Part shown: positions 17,862-28,139 of the stretch, one piece after another
Position numbering within the stretch: the first letter of the stretch is position 1
Layout of the letters: every line of letters begins with the position of its first letter
Assembly: GCF_001676155.1 (NCBI RefSeq)
Contig: NZ_LZEW01000032.1
Span: 101,726-165,725 of the forward strand
DNA length: 64,000 nt
Source: Morganella psychrotolerans
GTDB taxonomy: Bacteria > Pseudomonadota > Gammaproteobacteria > Enterobacterales > Enterobacteriaceae
Direction of reading: 5' to 3'
The notes under the pieces: model-generated
What the model was told of the DNA's origin: nothing
Database searches by the model: none
Seen by the model: the letters and a program-made list of their open reading frames with translations, nothing else
Program-made: the position numbers and the translations under genes

Positions 17862-18827
17862 TCAGCGCCACAGGAACGGCTTTTGCAATGTTATCCCGAG
17901 GATCTCTTCCCGGGCTATCTGCCAGAAGTAACGAACCGCTTCTTTGGTTTTCGGGCTGTCCACGCCCAGCACTTTAAACACCAGTCCGCATTCATTGGGT
18001 AATTGTGTTGCCCCGAACGCGACCTCTTCATCTGTGTTATAACGCGCTTCCAGACGCTCAAGGATCCGGGCATGATGCTCTTTCGGGGTCAGTAAAATCA
18101 CATTACCGAACACGTCAAACCCGCCCATCACACCCACGACATTCAGCGGCTCTTTTTTAGGCTCCAGAACATATTTCTCAACGAATAACTCTTTTCCGGC
18201 GGGATCTTGCGCGCGGATCTTTGAGGAGAAAATATCAAACCCGAACTGCTCATCAGGATGGTGATATTTCCGCCCGGACATCAGGATCTCGGAATAGAGA
18301 AGGGTTGCCGTCGGATCAATCGTAATGTGCGTGTCTGTAATAAAACGCGCCGTACGGTGCGGAATAATCGGATCCGGCAGAAACTCCAGATAGCCGCCCG
18401 CTTCCACCACCACATTCTGATATTGGGTGGCGTAGTTCGCTTCCATCATGTGGATTTTGGTCGCAGATTGCGTAGTGACATGCGCACACGCGCCCTCTTC
18501 CACAATCAGATCCAGCGCCTGCCGGTCGCCCTGTAACAGGCAACCGGAGGTTGAAATCATGGTTACGCACGGCATTTGCGGCATCAGTTCGTCCCAGTAC
18601 AGCGCCCGCTGAACCAGAGACGGCACCCGGCGTTCCATTTCCGCCAGTTCGCTGCGGTATTCCCGTTTGGCAAACCGCAGTTTCAGATAACCGCTCTTTC
18701 CGATCGCACCACTTTGCATTTGCTTCGGCTCATCCTGGTAAGGCGCCATTTCCGGCGCCTTTTCCCCTAAGAGATGAGCCCGCAGACGTGTTGGCGTCCC
18801 GGTAATCTCAGCCCTCAGTTGTGTCAT
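17862..18827 (-). CDS. ureD: Urease accessory protein UreD
   Basis: 321 residues. UreD (UreH) forms the scaffold complex with UreF and UreG on apo-urease during nickel insertion. The core holds [13 protein letters not shown] and [16 protein letters not shown], both characteristic of the family. The ATG overlaps the ureG stop by four bases, so the two are translationally coupled. Placement after ureG, rather than before ureA, matches the Yersinia and Morganella type and differs from Proteus and Klebsiella. Confidence 0.96.
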   Translation of the reverse strand: MTQLRAEITGTPTRLRAHLLGEKAPEMAPYQDEPKQMQSGAIGKSGYLKLRFAKREYRSELAEMERRVPSLVQRALYWDELMPQMPCVTMISTSGCLLQGDRQALDLIVEEGACAHVTTQSATKIHMMEANYATQYQNVVVEAGGYLEFLPDPIIPHRTARFITDTHITIDPTATLLYSEILMSGRKYHHPDEQFGFDIFSSKIRAQDPAGKELFVEKYVLEPKKEPLNVVGVMGGFDVFGNVILLTPKEHHARILERLEARYNTDEEVAFGATQLPNECGLVFKVLGVDSPKTKEAVRYFWQIAREEILGITLQKPFLWR

Positions 18828-19463
18828 GCTTTTGCTCCTGCCACCTGATGTGTAAACAGGAATTTATCCATGATCATATCCACCAGCTCAACAATGCCCT
18901 CACCGGTTTTGCAGTTGGTCAGAATATAAGGACGGTTACCACGCACCACTTTAGTGTCGCTTTCCATCACATCCAGGCTTGCGCCGACATACGGCGCGAG
19001 GTCGATTTTATTGATGACGAGGATATCTGCCTGCACCAGTCCCGGACCATTTTTGCGCGGAATTTTCTCGCCTTCCGCCACGTCGATAACATAGATGTAG
19101 AAATCTGCCAGTGCCGGGCTGAAGGTCAGTGTCAGGTTGTCACCGCCGCTCTCAATCATGATGACGTCACTGTCCGGGAAGCGCTCTTCCATATCTTCCA
19201 CAGCGGCAATGTTCATGCTCGGATCTTCGCGCACCGCAGTGTGTGGGCAGGCACCGGTTTCCACACCAAGGATTTTTTTCTTCGTCGAGGATCCCTTTCA
19301 GTGTGCGTTTTACCTGTTTTGCATCTTCCGTGGTCACGATGTCGTTGGTAATGATTAAGGGTTTGATCCCGCGTTCAATGAGGATCGGGGTGATCACTTC
19401 AATAATGGCTGTTTTACCTGATCCTACCGGGCCACCGATTCCGATCCGTGTCATTTTTTTCAT
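18824..19463 (-). pseudogene. ureG: Urease accessory GTPase UreG, +1 frameshift
   Basis: The N-terminal part from 19463 (MKKMTRIGIGGPVGSGKTA, Walker A) reads to LKGILDEEK. The continuation [29 protein letters not shown] and VINKIDLAP is in another frame. The break is a run of seven T on the plus strand (19273-19279). Six would restore [17 protein letters not shown], the invariant UreG sequence with the CPH metal-binding motif. A repaired gene would give about 212 residues. UreG supplies GTP hydrolysis for nickel delivery and is essential for active urease. If the base is real, the strain should be urease-negative or rely on slippage. Every other urease gene is intact, which favours a sequencing artefact. 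Confidence 0.9.
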
Positions 19464-19496
19464 GAATAACTCCCTAAAAAATAAGTCAGCCGCCTG

Positions 19497-20183
19497 TCAG
19501 TTCATAAACAGGCGGACAAAAGATTTGGTATGAACCGCTGCAAGGACATCAATGACCGGCACATACGAGGACATCTGTTCAATGTCTCCGCAGGCCGCGA
19601 TATCACAGAACGCCTCAATGTCGTTGTTCAGTTCGAATAAAATGTGCTGTGTTTCAAAGTGCGTGATCCGCATCAGGCGCATTGCCGCGCTGAGGATAGT
19701 CATCGCAATTCCGTACTGGTGCATCACCACCACTTCACGCTCACCAATTCCCTGTACAGCCATTACCATTGCCTGAGTCACAGGCAACGTTCCGGGCGTG
19801 GCGCCGCTTTTAATCTGTGCCAGCCACCAGGAAATGGTCGGATTATCAAAAATATGGATAGATATTTCTGCCAGTTTTTTACCCATCCGCGTTGCCATCA
19901 GGCGGGCTTCTTCATTCAGTTTGCGGTTATTTACCGCCCGGTCCACCTGCATAACGGCCTCATTATCTTCTGCCATTACTGCGCGGTGTGCCGCGACAAC
20001 GGCAATGCCGTCACCGTTTGCTGCTTGTTTCAGTGCTGTGCGGACAAAGCCTTTCAGCGTTTCTGCATTGTGCACAACGCCTGTATGGATCGCCGATTCC
20101 ACCCCGTTTGAGAAGGTAAAGGCACCGACAGGAAGTGCAGAATCACCGAATTGCATGATCCGGATAAGATCAGACGCTTTCAT
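19497..20183 (-). CDS. ureF: Urease accessory protein UreF
   Basis: 228 residues. The N-terminal [27 protein letters not shown] segment (broken here as [13 protein letters not shown] and FSNGVESAI) is the family hallmark. UreF is helical and acts with UreD and UreG as the GTPase-activating and gating partner in nickel insertion. It is 24 bases after ureE and 33 bases before ureG on the same strand. Confidence 0.95.
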   Translation of the reverse strand: MKASDLIRIMQFGDSALPVGAFTFSNGVESAIHTGVVHNAETLKGFVRTALKQAANGDGIAVVAAHRAVMAEDNEAVMQVDRAVNNRKLNEEARLMATRMGKKLAEISIHIFDNPTISWWLAQIKSGATPGTLPVTQAMVMAVQGIGEREVVVMHQYGIAMTILSAAMRLMRITHFETQHILFELNNDIEAFCDIAACGDIEQMSSYVPVIDVLAAVHTKSFVRLFMN

Positions 20184-20207
20184 CTTACTTACCCTCCGTC
20201 TGATTGA

Positions 20208-20897
20208 TCAGTGCTTATGGTCATGATCGTGCTCATGCCCGTGACCATGATCGTTATTATGATCATGGCTATGATCGTGACTGTTTCCGTCACCGTGGTC
20301 ATGGCTGTGCGAATGTCCGTGATCGTGACGCGGATGATGTGCCACATGCACATGGGTATCCGTTTCTTCCGCGCCGCCGAACAGCAGACGGGATTCTGAA
20401 TTTGTCAGGATCGGCAGAATGGTTTCGCCTTTTACAAATGCAAATGTGTCATTGCCGAAGTTATGAGTGCGCATGACCGACTCCATCACTTTTTCACTGA
20501 CGGTCAGCGGAACATAGACTTTGTTTTCTTTAATCACGGCTTTCCAGTGCTGGTTGCCGAGCGCATGTCCCAGTTCGAAACTGATACGGATTTGCTCTGA
20601 CGGCGTACTGCCCTGCAGACGCTGAAGATCAATAACCATCACATCGCGCAGGTCAATCTGAACCACCACCATGGTATTTGTTGCATCATCGGTATAGATA
20701 ACGTCGCCGTCAGACAGCAGGACATTGCGATCTAATGCGATCCCGAGATCCAGCCCGTTTTGGGTATGTTTACGACAACGACTTTTCTGGGCTTCCCGCT
20801 GATCAAGGATCAGCATATCCACCGTCATATCATTTGCTTTTTCAGCCCACGCCGTCTCTTTTCTGACGTTACCGAGAATGTGCTCAATGAGGATCAT
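20208..20897 (-). CDS. ureE: Urease nickel metallochaperone UreE, His-rich tail
   Basis: 229 residues. Residues about 1-170 hold the peptide-binding and metal-binding domains, with [13 protein letters not shown] containing the conserved histidine region. From about 180 to the end roughly half the residues are His or Asp in [16 protein letters not shown] repeats, a nickel-storing tail. UreE delivers Ni(II) to UreG. It is separated from ureC by 85 bases that contain a strong hairpin. Confidence 0.96.
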   Translation of the reverse strand: MILIEHILGNVRKETAWAEKANDMTVDMLILDQREAQKSRCRKHTQNGLDLGIALDRNVLLSDGDVIYTDDATNTMVVVQIDLRDVMVIDLQRLQGSTPSEQIRISFELGHALGNQHWKAVIKENKVYVPLTVSEKVMESVMRTHNFGNDTFAFVKGETILPILTNSESRLLFGGAEETDTHVHVAHHPRHDHGHSHSHDHGDGNSHDHSHDHNNDHGHGHEHDHDHKH

Positions 20898-20917
20898 GGA
20901 ATTACCTTTTTATTATG

Positions 20918-20945
20918 CCCGGCAGGCAGATATCTGCCCGCCGGG
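20918..20945. promoter_or_regulatory. Intercistronic hairpin between ureC and ureE
   Basis: CCCGGC-A-GGCAGAT faces ATCTGCC-C-GCCGGG, a 28-bp palindrome with one mismatch and no T-tract. It is likely an mRNA stem that separates or stabilises the structural-gene part (ureABC) from the accessory part (inference). Confidence 0.65.
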
Positions 20946-20956
20946 GTGTCAATCAG

Positions 20957-20986
20957 CCCGGACGTTATTAACCCGGACGTTGTTAA
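20957..20986. repeat. 15-bp tandem repeat over the ureC stop
   Basis: CCCGGACGTTATTAA is followed at once by CCCGGACGTTGTTAA (one difference). The second unit contains the ureC stop codon, so the repeat looks like a local duplication of the end of ureC. Confidence 0.8.
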
Positions 20987-22701
20987 CCAAAGAAATAACG
21001 CTGGTTCATCGCTGCCACCGAAATCGGCTGACAGGTTGCATGCTCCCCGTTCACTTTCACGGCGAAGGTTTCCGGATCCACTTCAATATCCGGCATTTCA
21101 CCGTTACGGACCAGGTCACGTTTAGTGGTTGTCCGGCATCCCTGAACCGCCATAACCTGACGCTCCAGACCCGCTTTCTCTTTCACACCATCATCCAGCG
21201 CCGCCTGAGATACAAAGGTCACACAGGTATCCTGTAATGTTTTACCCATCGCACCAAACATCGGACGATAGAAGACCGGCTGTGGTGTCGGCAGAGACGC
21301 ATTCGGATCACCCATTGCCGCCCAGTTGATCATGCCGCCTTTGATAACCAGTTTTGGTTTGGCGCCAAAGAAACGCGGATCCCACAGCACCAGATCCGCC
21401 ATTTTGCCCACTTCAATTGATCCGAGCACATGACTGATCCCCTGCGCGATCGCCGGGTTGATAGTAATTTTTGCCACATAGCGCAGTACGCGGAAGTTAT
21501 CATTCCCCGCTGCATCTTCCGGCAGTTTGCCGCGCGATGCTTTCATCGCATTTGCCGTCTGGACAATACGCAGCCAGTTTTCGCCAACGCGCCCCATCGC
21601 CTGAGAGTCACTGGAGAACATGGAGATTGCCCCCATATCGTGCAGGACGTTTTCTGCAGCGATAGTTTCCGGGCGCACACGGCTTTCGGCAAAAGAGACA
21701 TCCGCAGGCACGTTCGGGTTCAGGTTATGACAGACCATAATCATGTCGAACAATTCTGCCTGGCTGTTGACCCCGTACGGCAGTGTCGGGTTCGTTGAGC
21801 TCGGCAGCACGTTCGGCTGGCTGACCACTTTGATGATGTCAGGTGCGTGACCGCCGCCTGCGCCTTCAGTGTGGTAAGTGTGGATAGTACGGCCTTCAAA
21901 GGCTTCAATGGTATCTTCCACATAGCCGCCTTCGTTCAGGCTGTCAGTGTGGACGGAGACCTGGATATCATAGTCATCAGCTACACGCAGGGCATGGCGC
22001 AGCGAGTTGGATGTCGCACCCCAGTCTTCGTGAACTTTCAGACCGGCAACACCGGCAATAATCTGCTCAACCAGCGGATCACGGGCAAAAGAGTTACCTT
22101 TACCAAGCATCCCGACGTTGACCGGCAGACCTTCCAGTGAACGCAGCATGGCGCGGATATTCCACGGCCCGGCGGTAACGGTTGTCCCGTTGGTGCCGTC
22201 TGTCGGCCCGATACCACCGCCGAAGAAGGTGGTGACGCCGTTGGACAGTGCTGCATACGCCTGCTGTGGTGAAATCAGGTGGATGTGCGTATCAATACCC
22301 GCCGCCGTCAGGATCAAATGCTCACCGGAGATGGCATCTGTCGATACACCGGCAACCATGCCCGGGGTAATACCGTCCTGGAGATTCGGGTTTCCGCTCT
22401 TGCCGATACCGACGATTTTGCCGTCTTTCACACCAACGTCTGCTTTGATAACACCTAATTTGGCATCAACAATTGTCACGTTAGTGATAACCAGATCGAG
22501 TACACCATTGTCACTGGTCAGGGTGTTGTTTGCGCCCATCCCGTCACGCAGGGATTTTCCCCCGCCATAGACAGATTCTTCGCCGTAGCCGCGTAAGTCT
22601 TTTTCAATTTCGATATAGAGATCGGTATCACCCAGGCGGATTTTATCCCCTGTGGTCGGTCCGAACAGACCGCAATATTCTTGTCTGGAGATCTGTGGCA
22701 T
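20983..22701 (-). CDS. ureC: Urease alpha subunit UreC
   Basis: 572 residues (Klebsiella 567). The nickel ligands are visible: DTHIHL near residue 135, the carbamylated-lysine segment [21 protein letters not shown], and the H-x-H-x-x-G pattern in [16 protein letters not shown]. The mobile flap cysteine and histidine are in MVCHNLNP. The subunit carries the dinickel active site that hydrolyses urea to ammonia and carbamate. It lies between ureB and ureE on the same strand. The frame is intact. Confidence 0.98.
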   Translation of the reverse strand: MPQISRQEYCGLFGPTTGDKIRLGDTDLYIEIEKDLRGYGEESVYGGGKSLRDGMGANNTLTSDNGVLDLVITNVTIVDAKLGVIKADVGVKDGKIVGIGKSGNPNLQDGITPGMVAGVSTDAISGEHLILTAAGIDTHIHLISPQQAYAALSNGVTTFFGGGIGPTDGTNGTTVTAGPWNIRAMLRSLEGLPVNVGMLGKGNSFARDPLVEQIIAGVAGLKVHEDWGATSNSLRHALRVADDYDIQVSVHTDSLNEGGYVEDTIEAFEGRTIHTYHTEGAGGGHAPDIIKVVSQPNVLPSSTNPTLPYGVNSQAELFDMIMVCHNLNPNVPADVSFAESRVRPETIAAENVLHDMGAISMFSSDSQAMGRVGENWLRIVQTANAMKASRGKLPEDAAGNDNFRVLRYVAKITINPAIAQGISHVLGSIEVGKMADLVLWDPRFFGAKPKLVIKGGMINWAAMGDPNASLPTPQPVFYRPMFGAMGKTLQDTCVTFVSQAALDDGVKEKAGLERQVMAVQGCRTTTKRDLVRNGEMPDIEVDPETFAVKVNGEHATCQPISVAAMNQRYFFG

Positions 22702-22765
22702 AACATGTTCCTTTTCTATTCAGGATGCCTTCGCATCACAGCCGGGAAATCATAAGTACGGAGAA

Positions 22766-23188
22766 TTACTTTTTCTCTTGCGCTTTATGGCTGAAACCCC
22801 GGGCAACCGCATTGTTCAGTGCAATCACTTTTGCCGGACGTTCGCTGCTGTTCACATTTGTTCCGGTCCAACCGTCCACCAGGTTGTTAAACCCGTAAAC
22901 CGTCTGTTTGCCGCCGTAAGGAATCAGTGATACTTCGGTTTCATCGCCCGGTTCAAAACGGATAGCCGTCGTTGATGAAATATTCAGGCGCTTGCCGTAA
23001 GCCGCTTCGCGATCAAATTCCAGAGCATGGTTGACTTCAAAAAAGTGAAAATGTGAGCCTATCTGGATAGGACGATCACCGGTATTGCGAACCTTAATTT
23101 TTGTTTCCGGTTTGCCGGTATTAAATTCAATCGGGGTATCCGCAAAAATGACACCGCCTAATGGCGTCGGTTGTTTTGTATTGCTCAT
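22766..23188 (-). CDS. ureB: Urease beta subunit UreB
   Basis: 140 residues from the ATG at 23188. It contains [16 protein letters not shown] and [15 protein letters not shown], the conserved beta-subunit core, and ends with a basic tail (SHKAQEKK). It is longer than the roughly 106-109 residues of Klebsiella and Proteus UreB because of N- and C-terminal extensions. It forms the trimeric (UreABC)3 enzyme. A longer in-frame start at 23284 overlaps ureA and is rejected. Confidence 0.96.
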   Translation of the reverse strand: MSNTKQPTPLGGVIFADTPIEFNTGKPETKIKVRNTGDRPIQIGSHFHFFEVNHALEFDREAAYGKRLNISSTTAIRFEPGDETEVSLIPYGGKQTVYGFNNLVDGWTGTNVNSSERPAKVIALNNAVARGFSHKAQEKK

Positions 23189-23216
23189 AATCAGAAACCT
23201 CACCTTTCTTATGCGT

Positions 23217-23519
23217 TTACTTGATTGGGTTATGAACAGTGACCAGGCGGCTGCCGTCTGTAAAAATGGCCTCAACCTGAACATTCGGGATCAAATCATC
23301 AACGCCTTCCATTACATCGGCTCTGGTCAGAACCGTGGCAGCTTCCTTCATCACATCTTCCACTGTTTTGCCATCCCGGGCGCCTTCCAGAGCTGTTACC
23401 GTAATAATCGCGACAGCTTCCGGGTAATTAAGTTTTACGCCCCGGTCCCGGCGTCGCTGTGCGACATCGGCCAGGGTATAAATCATTAGTTTTTCAACTT
23501 CTCTCGGGGTTAATTGCAT
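23217..23519 (-). CDS. ureA: Urease gamma subunit UreA
   Basis: 100 residues from the ATG at 23519, which follows GTGGAGG. The sequence [20 protein letters not shown] and the [13 protein letters not shown] segment are diagnostic. First gene of ureABCEFGD. No regulatory gene is encoded between it and yntD. Confidence 0.97.
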   Translation of the reverse strand: MQLTPREVEKLMIYTLADVAQRRRDRGVKLNYPEAVAIITVTALEGARDGKTVEDVMKEAATVLTRADVMEGVDDLIPNVQVEAIFTDGSRLVTVHNPIK

Positions 23520-23972
23520 AGTGCCTCCACAATGGATTGAAAACAGGATCTTGAAACCAGCATTTAAAAACACGGGAGCGGAATGATTGATTTCTCCGTA
23601 TCACCGTAGTTTCCGTTTTTTGTTTCAGTGAATATCCGCCTGAAATAAAGACACCTTACCTTTCAGGCGTAACACATCACTGACCGCCGGGCATGCGCGT
23701 ACGCACAACCGGAAATACAGATAGTGAAATATGTAACTAATTAATTAATAATAAAAATAAATCATTCACCGCTGTTCTCCTTATAAGAAAACGAGGTTTT
23801 GATTCCTTTTCAGATTATACGGCGCTTCCGTGACCGCATATAAGAGAATAAATATTTGTTACTGTATTTAAATGTAAAATTTTACGTTACGCTGATTTTC
23901 AGCGAATAAAATAGCAATACTCATATCCGGATAAAATAAAACATATTATTGCATCCGGATCGCCGGTCATTA
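23520..23972. other. Urease operon promoter region
   Basis: 453 AT-rich bases between yntD and ureA. It contains a CGCTG..CAGCG hairpin (about 23890-23904) and two ATCCGGAT copies (23925-23932, 23953-23960) able to pair with each other near the yntD end. No ureR-like AraC gene or operator is recognised, and no promoter can be assigned with confidence. Confidence 0.55.
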
Positions 23973-24773
23973 TTATTGGTGCCACTGCCGGTTCTGTTTT
24001 GCACCATTGAGAAAACGGTGCTCCGGTAATGCATCCCATAAGGATTGCAGCCAGGGACTGCCTTCTCCGCTGAGCAATGCCTGTGAGGTCAGCGTTTCCT
24101 GTAAAACCCCGTGACGCAGAACCGCTATTCTGTCGGCAAAACGCGCCGCCATTGCCAGGTCATGCGTGACCCACAACACTCCACGCCCGTCCCCGCACAA
24201 TACTTTCAGGTGCGCGAGCAATTGCCCTGCGTGTTCATCATCCAACCAGGACGTTATTTCATCCGCTAAAATATACTGTGCGCCGGTCAGTGTTGCGCCA
24301 CAGGTCAGCACCCGCTTTGCCATTCCGCCGGACAGCCGGTTCGGAAATGCATCCGTCAGCTCCGGACGCAGGTTATAACGTTGCAGCTGACGCGCCACAT
24401 CATGCATTTTTACGTGCATTCCGCTTAGTGTTGCCGCGCGTTCAAGCTGCGGACCAACCCGCACCAGCGGGTTCAGCGCACTGACCCCCTGCGGCACATA
24501 ACACAGGGTATTTCCGCGGTGGCGCTGTTTTGTCGCTTCTGTCAGCGTTTCCCCTGCCAGAGAAATGGCACCACGGCAGCGCATATTATCCGGCAGCAAT
24601 CCCAGCGCACTTTGCAGTAACAGGCTTTTACCTTCACCGCTGCTGCCAATCAGTGCCACCAGCTCTCCCGGATGAATAGTCAGGGAGATATCTTTCAGCA
24701 GCGGCTGCCAGCGTTTTTTTCTCAGCCAGTTAAACTGTGCGACATCAATAGCAAGCTGGTCAAATTTCAGCAT
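23973..24773 (-). CDS. yntD: Nickel/peptide-type ABC importer ATPase, first of the pair (YntD-like)
   Basis: 266 residues. ABC domain with Walker A GSSGEGKS, signature LSGGMAKRV and Walker B YILADEIT. It belongs to the Opp/Dpp/Nik family, which normally needs two ATPases. Last gene of yntABCD here, and the start overlaps the yntC end by one base. The expected second ATPase gene does not follow: the next 450 bases are non-coding and lead to ureA. The homologue of that second ATPase is at 58128-58787. In urease loci this transporter type supplies nickel. Confidence 0.88.
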   Translation of the reverse strand: MLKFDQLAIDVAQFNWLRKKRWQPLLKDISLTIHPGELVALIGSSGEGKSLLLQSALGLLPDNMRCRGAISLAGETLTEATKQRHRGNTLCYVPQGVSALNPLVRVGPQLERAATLSGMHVKMHDVARQLQRYNLRPELTDAFPNRLSGGMAKRVLTCGATLTGAQYILADEITSWLDDEHAGQLLAHLKVLCGDGRGVLWVTHDLAMAARFADRIAVLRHGVLQETLTSQALLSGEGSPWLQSLWDALPEHRFLNGAKQNRQWHQ

Positions 24774-25579
24774 TATGCGATCCTCAGCCAGAGCTGTTGT
24801 AACGCTTTTGCAAACTGGTCAAACAGTAAGACCAACCCGACCAGCACAAATCCCGGGAAGAACGCCAGCCACCAGGAACCGGTACTGAGATAACGCAGCG
24901 CATCTGATAACAAAATGCCCAGTGATGCCTCATGCGGCGCCAGACCAAAGCCCAGAAAACTGAGCGCTGCACTGTGCAGTACAGAGTGCGGGAACATCAG
25001 TAATGTGCCGACAATCCACTGCGGTAATAACATTGGCAGATAATGATGACGCCAGCAATACAGGCGCGAATTTCCCATGCGCTGTGCCAGCATCACATAA
25101 TCTGTTTCCCGTACCCGTAAAATCTCCGAGCGCAGGATCAGGGTCAGTTTCGGCCAGTGTGTCAGGGCTATCGCCCAGATAACCCCTGCTTTTCCGCCGC
25201 CCAGCGTGAAACAGATTAAAATCAGTAACAACAGGTGCGGCAGTGCCAGCAGGGCATCAATCACACCACGGACCAGATAATCCGTTCCCTTGTTCACCGT
25301 GGACAGCCCCGCCATGATCAGCGCCACCATTCCGCTGGTCATGGCGGAAATCAGCCCTATTTGCAGGCTGGTCGCCATCCCCTGAAAGGTGCGATCCCAC
25401 AGGTCGCGCCCCAGGCTGTCTGTGCCAAACCAGTGAGCGGCAGACGGCGCCTGACGCCGCGCCAGGAAATCCATATCAATATCAAGATGCGTTATCCAGA
25501 TGGCGTACACGCCCAGCAGGACAAGCATCAGTAATGTGCCGATCAGTCTTAGCAGTGCACGGTTCGGGTTATAGGTCAT
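24773..25579 (-). CDS. yntC: Nickel/peptide-type ABC importer permease (YntC-like)
   Basis: 268 residues, six predicted membrane segments, DppC/NikC type. The N-terminal HWFGTDSLGRDLWDRTFQG motif is the conserved periplasmic segment of the second permease. The EAA loop region is near LAQRMGNSRLYCWRHHYLP. It overlaps yntB by four bases and yntD by one, so translation is coupled. It forms the membrane pore with YntB. Confidence 0.9.
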   Translation of the reverse strand: MTYNPNRALLRLIGTLLMLVLLGVYAIWITHLDIDMDFLARRQAPSAAHWFGTDSLGRDLWDRTFQGMATSLQIGLISAMTSGMVALIMAGLSTVNKGTDYLVRGVIDALLALPHLLLLILICFTLGGGKAGVIWAIALTHWPKLTLILRSEILRVRETDYVMLAQRMGNSRLYCWRHHYLPMLLPQWIVGTLLMFPHSVLHSAALSFLGFGLAPHEASLGILLSDALRYLSTGSWWLAFFPGFVLVGLVLLFDQFAKALQQLWLRIA

Positions 25580-26544
25580 GATTCGCGGATAACCCCCCGG
25601 TTAATACGGCGCAGCAGAATATCGGCTGTGCTGTTGCCCATAAAAATCAGGATAGCGCAAAACATCACAATGCCCATCAGTAACGGGATATCACCCCGCA
25701 ACCCCGCATCTATTGTCGCCTGCCCGAGTCCCGGATAGGCAAACACCTTTTCCGCCAGCAGGGAGCCGCTCAGTAATTCCCCGACAGACGCAAACTGTAA
25801 ACAGAGCGCCGGTGTAATCGCGTGGCGCAGCACATGAAATTTAATCATCGGCCAGCCTTTATCCCCCTGCGCTTTTGCGTAGTGGATAAATTCAGTGCTC
25901 ATCACTTCCGCCACTTTTGCCCGCGTATGCAGAGCGATATTTCCGACACCGAGCAACCCCAGCGCCAGTACCGGCAGGATCAGATGGTGAACCTTCTGTC
26001 CGAATGTTGCACTGTCAGCATCTTCGCCCATCGGCCAGGCGCAGCAGACCGGTGCCCATTGCAGCGAAACTGCAAACAGGGACAGTAACAGCAGCCCTAT
26101 CCAGAATGTCGGGATCGACGCCAACAGATAGGATAGTGCTGAAATAATTTTATCCGGCCAGCGATTCAGATATCGCCCTGCCACCAGCCCCATCAGCAGC
26201 CCGGCAATACCGGAGAAAAACCAGGCACTGATAAGCAGCGCCAGTGACGGACCCAGCCTTGCTGAAATCACCTCAGACACCGGCGCGTTATACAGCATCG
26301 AATACCCGAGATCGCCTCTGATCATCTGTGAAAACCAGATCCAAAAACGCTGCCACAGCGGTTGATCCAGCCCCCAGCGGGCGGCGATCACCGGGTATTG
26401 CTCCGGTGGTACGTGCAATAAATCGTTTCCGATATAGGCTCTGATCGGATCTATCGGTGAATAGCTGAGGAGGATAAACACCCCCGCAGCTGTCACCGTC
26501 AGCAGACAAACAAACCGCACAAAAAGAAATAGTGCACTGCGCAT
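25576..26544 (-). CDS. yntB: Nickel/peptide-type ABC importer permease (YntB-like)
   Basis: 322 residues, DppB/NikB type with about six membrane segments. The family pattern of RWGLDQPLWQRFWIW followed by GDLGYSMLYNAPVSEVI is present, and the EAA-like loop is near AKAQGDKGWPMIKFHVLRHA. It overlaps yntA by one base and yntC by four. Pairs with YntC. Confidence 0.9.
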   Translation of the reverse strand: MRSALFLFVRFVCLLTVTAAGVFILLSYSPIDPIRAYIGNDLLHVPPEQYPVIAARWGLDQPLWQRFWIWFSQMIRGDLGYSMLYNAPVSEVISARLGPSLALLISAWFFSGIAGLLMGLVAGRYLNRWPDKIISALSYLLASIPTFWIGLLLLSLFAVSLQWAPVCCAWPMGEDADSATFGQKVHHLILPVLALGLLGVGNIALHTRAKVAEVMSTEFIHYAKAQGDKGWPMIKFHVLRHAITPALCLQFASVGELLSGSLLAEKVFAYPGLGQATIDAGLRGDIPLLMGIVMFCAILIFMGNSTADILLRRINRGVIRES

Positions 26545-28139
26545 TATTTACAGGTCCAGGCCCAGTCATCCACGCTGTTTAACAGTGACCACGAGCCGTG
26601 TATTTCCGGCGCGCCTGTACCCAGTTCCACACAATTATTCACAACATAGGTATGCTGAACATTGAGCAACCATGCCCAGGCGGCGTCACCTTTAATCCCG
26701 GTACCGGTTTTACCGTTCCAGTCCACCTGCTGCCAGACAGGGATCGCATGTTCCTGATCGGCGGCACTCATGGCTTTTTCCAGGATGGCATCCACCTGCG
26801 GATTTTTATAGTAGCCCGGGTTGTAGAACTCCACACCGGCGGCCTTGCTGCTGTAATGATGGACTAATTCCATCGGATCCAGGCTGCCCCAGCCGAACAG
26901 TGTCGGGTTCGAATGCATATGGCGTTCAACCGTTTCCCAACTGCCGGATTGTAAATCCAGTTCGATTCCGACAGGTTTCAGGAATGCACGCAGCGCCTGC
27001 GCCAGATCACGGCGGGTGGTGTCTCCGCTGGTGTACCACAGAGTCAGCTTCGCGACTTTTCCGTCCTTTTCACGCAGACCGTCTTTGTTCAGTTTCCAGC
27101 CGGCATCTTCCAGAATCTGTTTTGCTTTTTCCGCATCACCATCTTTAAATGCAGCGTCCGGATTATTCCACGGCAACCCGTGAACCCCGGTAAAGGCAGG
27201 AACGGCATAGCCCTCCATCACCTGTTCCGCCAGCAATTTGCGGTCAATCGCATAGTTAATTGCTTTACGGACAGCCACATCAGAGGTGATATCGTTTCCG
27301 ATTGGATTGCCCTGCGCATCTTTTTCACCCGCTTTCGGGATAGGGAACACAATACCCCGGTTCTCCACACTGGCGCGTTCAACCAGCTTCATGCCCTTAA
27401 CATCCCCGGCGGTCGCTGCTATCACCGGCGGAATACGGACAACTTCAAGCTGGCGGCTTTGTGCTGCGGCAAAGGCGGCATCTTCATCCAGGAAAACAAA
27501 AATCAGTTTATTAAAGTCATTTTTCGGTCCGGCATAGTATGGGTTGGCTTCAACAATCAGTTGCTGACCCGGCTGGAAGCTGACCAGACGGTACGGACCC
27601 GCACCTATTGGTTTCTGAGCATATTGTTTTGCATCGTATTTATCGGCGGAAACAATACCAAGAGAGCCTAAGACATTAATAAACGTACTTTGCGGGGCGG
27701 AAAGAGTAATTTTGACGGTTTGCGGGTTAATTTCTTCGGCTTTGGCGAAGTTCCCCATATCGATTTTGCCACCGCTTGCTGCCGCATTATTATAGGTAAA
27801 GACCACGTCTTTCGCGGCAAGCGGAGAGCCATCCGAGAATTTCAGGTCTTTTTTCAGCGTCAGCGTCCACTCTTTTCCGTCATCACTGTGGGTATAGTTG
27901 TCCAGCATATAGCTGTGCCAGGAAAGATCGGCCTTTTGTTTCAGTAACGGGCTGTGCAGTAATAAATAACTGCCGTGGCTCCAGCCGAGCATCGGGTCAA
28001 ACCCTTCGGTCGGCTCTGCGCCGATAGCCAGCCGTAATGTATGACCGGTGTTTTCTGTCGCAGCCAGTGCAGAAGCACTGATTGCTGTGCCCAGCAGCAG
28101 AGAAACGAGTGTTCGTGCAAAAATCGACTTCTTGATCAT
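26544..28139 (-). CDS. yntA: Nickel/peptide-type ABC importer substrate-binding protein (YntA-like)
   Basis: 531 residues with a signal peptide of about 26 residues ending ASALA. Family 5 solute-binding fold: LRLAIGAEPTEGFDPMLGW at the start of the mature protein, DNYTHSDDGKEWTLTLKKD, FSDGSPLAAKDVVFTY, and a late RRDLAQALRAFL segment. The likely ligand is nickel, free or chelated, because the operon is directly upstream of urease (inference from context and the Yersinia Ynt precedent). First gene of yntABCD. Confidence 0.88.
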   Translation of the reverse strand: MIKKSIFARTLVSLLLGTAISASALAATENTGHTLRLAIGAEPTEGFDPMLGWSHGSYLLLHSPLLKQKADLSWHSYMLDNYTHSDDGKEWTLTLKKDLKFSDGSPLAAKDVVFTYNNAAASGGKIDMGNFAKAEEINPQTVKITLSAPQSTFINVLGSLGIVSADKYDAKQYAQKPIGAGPYRLVSFQPGQQLIVEANPYYAGPKNDFNKLIFVFLDEDAAFAAAQSRQLEVVRIPPVIAATAGDVKGMKLVERASVENRGIVFPIPKAGEKDAQGNPIGNDITSDVAVRKAINYAIDRKLLAEQVMEGYAVPAFTGVHGLPWNNPDAAFKDGDAEKAKQILEDAGWKLNKDGLREKDGKVAKLTLWYTSGDTTRRDLAQALRAFLKPVGIELDLQSGSWETVERHMHSNPTLFGWGSLDPMELVHHYSSKAAGVEFYNPGYYKNPQVDAILEKAMSAADQEHAIPVWQQVDWNGKTGTGIKGDAAWAWLLNVQHTYVVNNCVELGTGAPEIHGSWSLLNSVDDWAWTCK

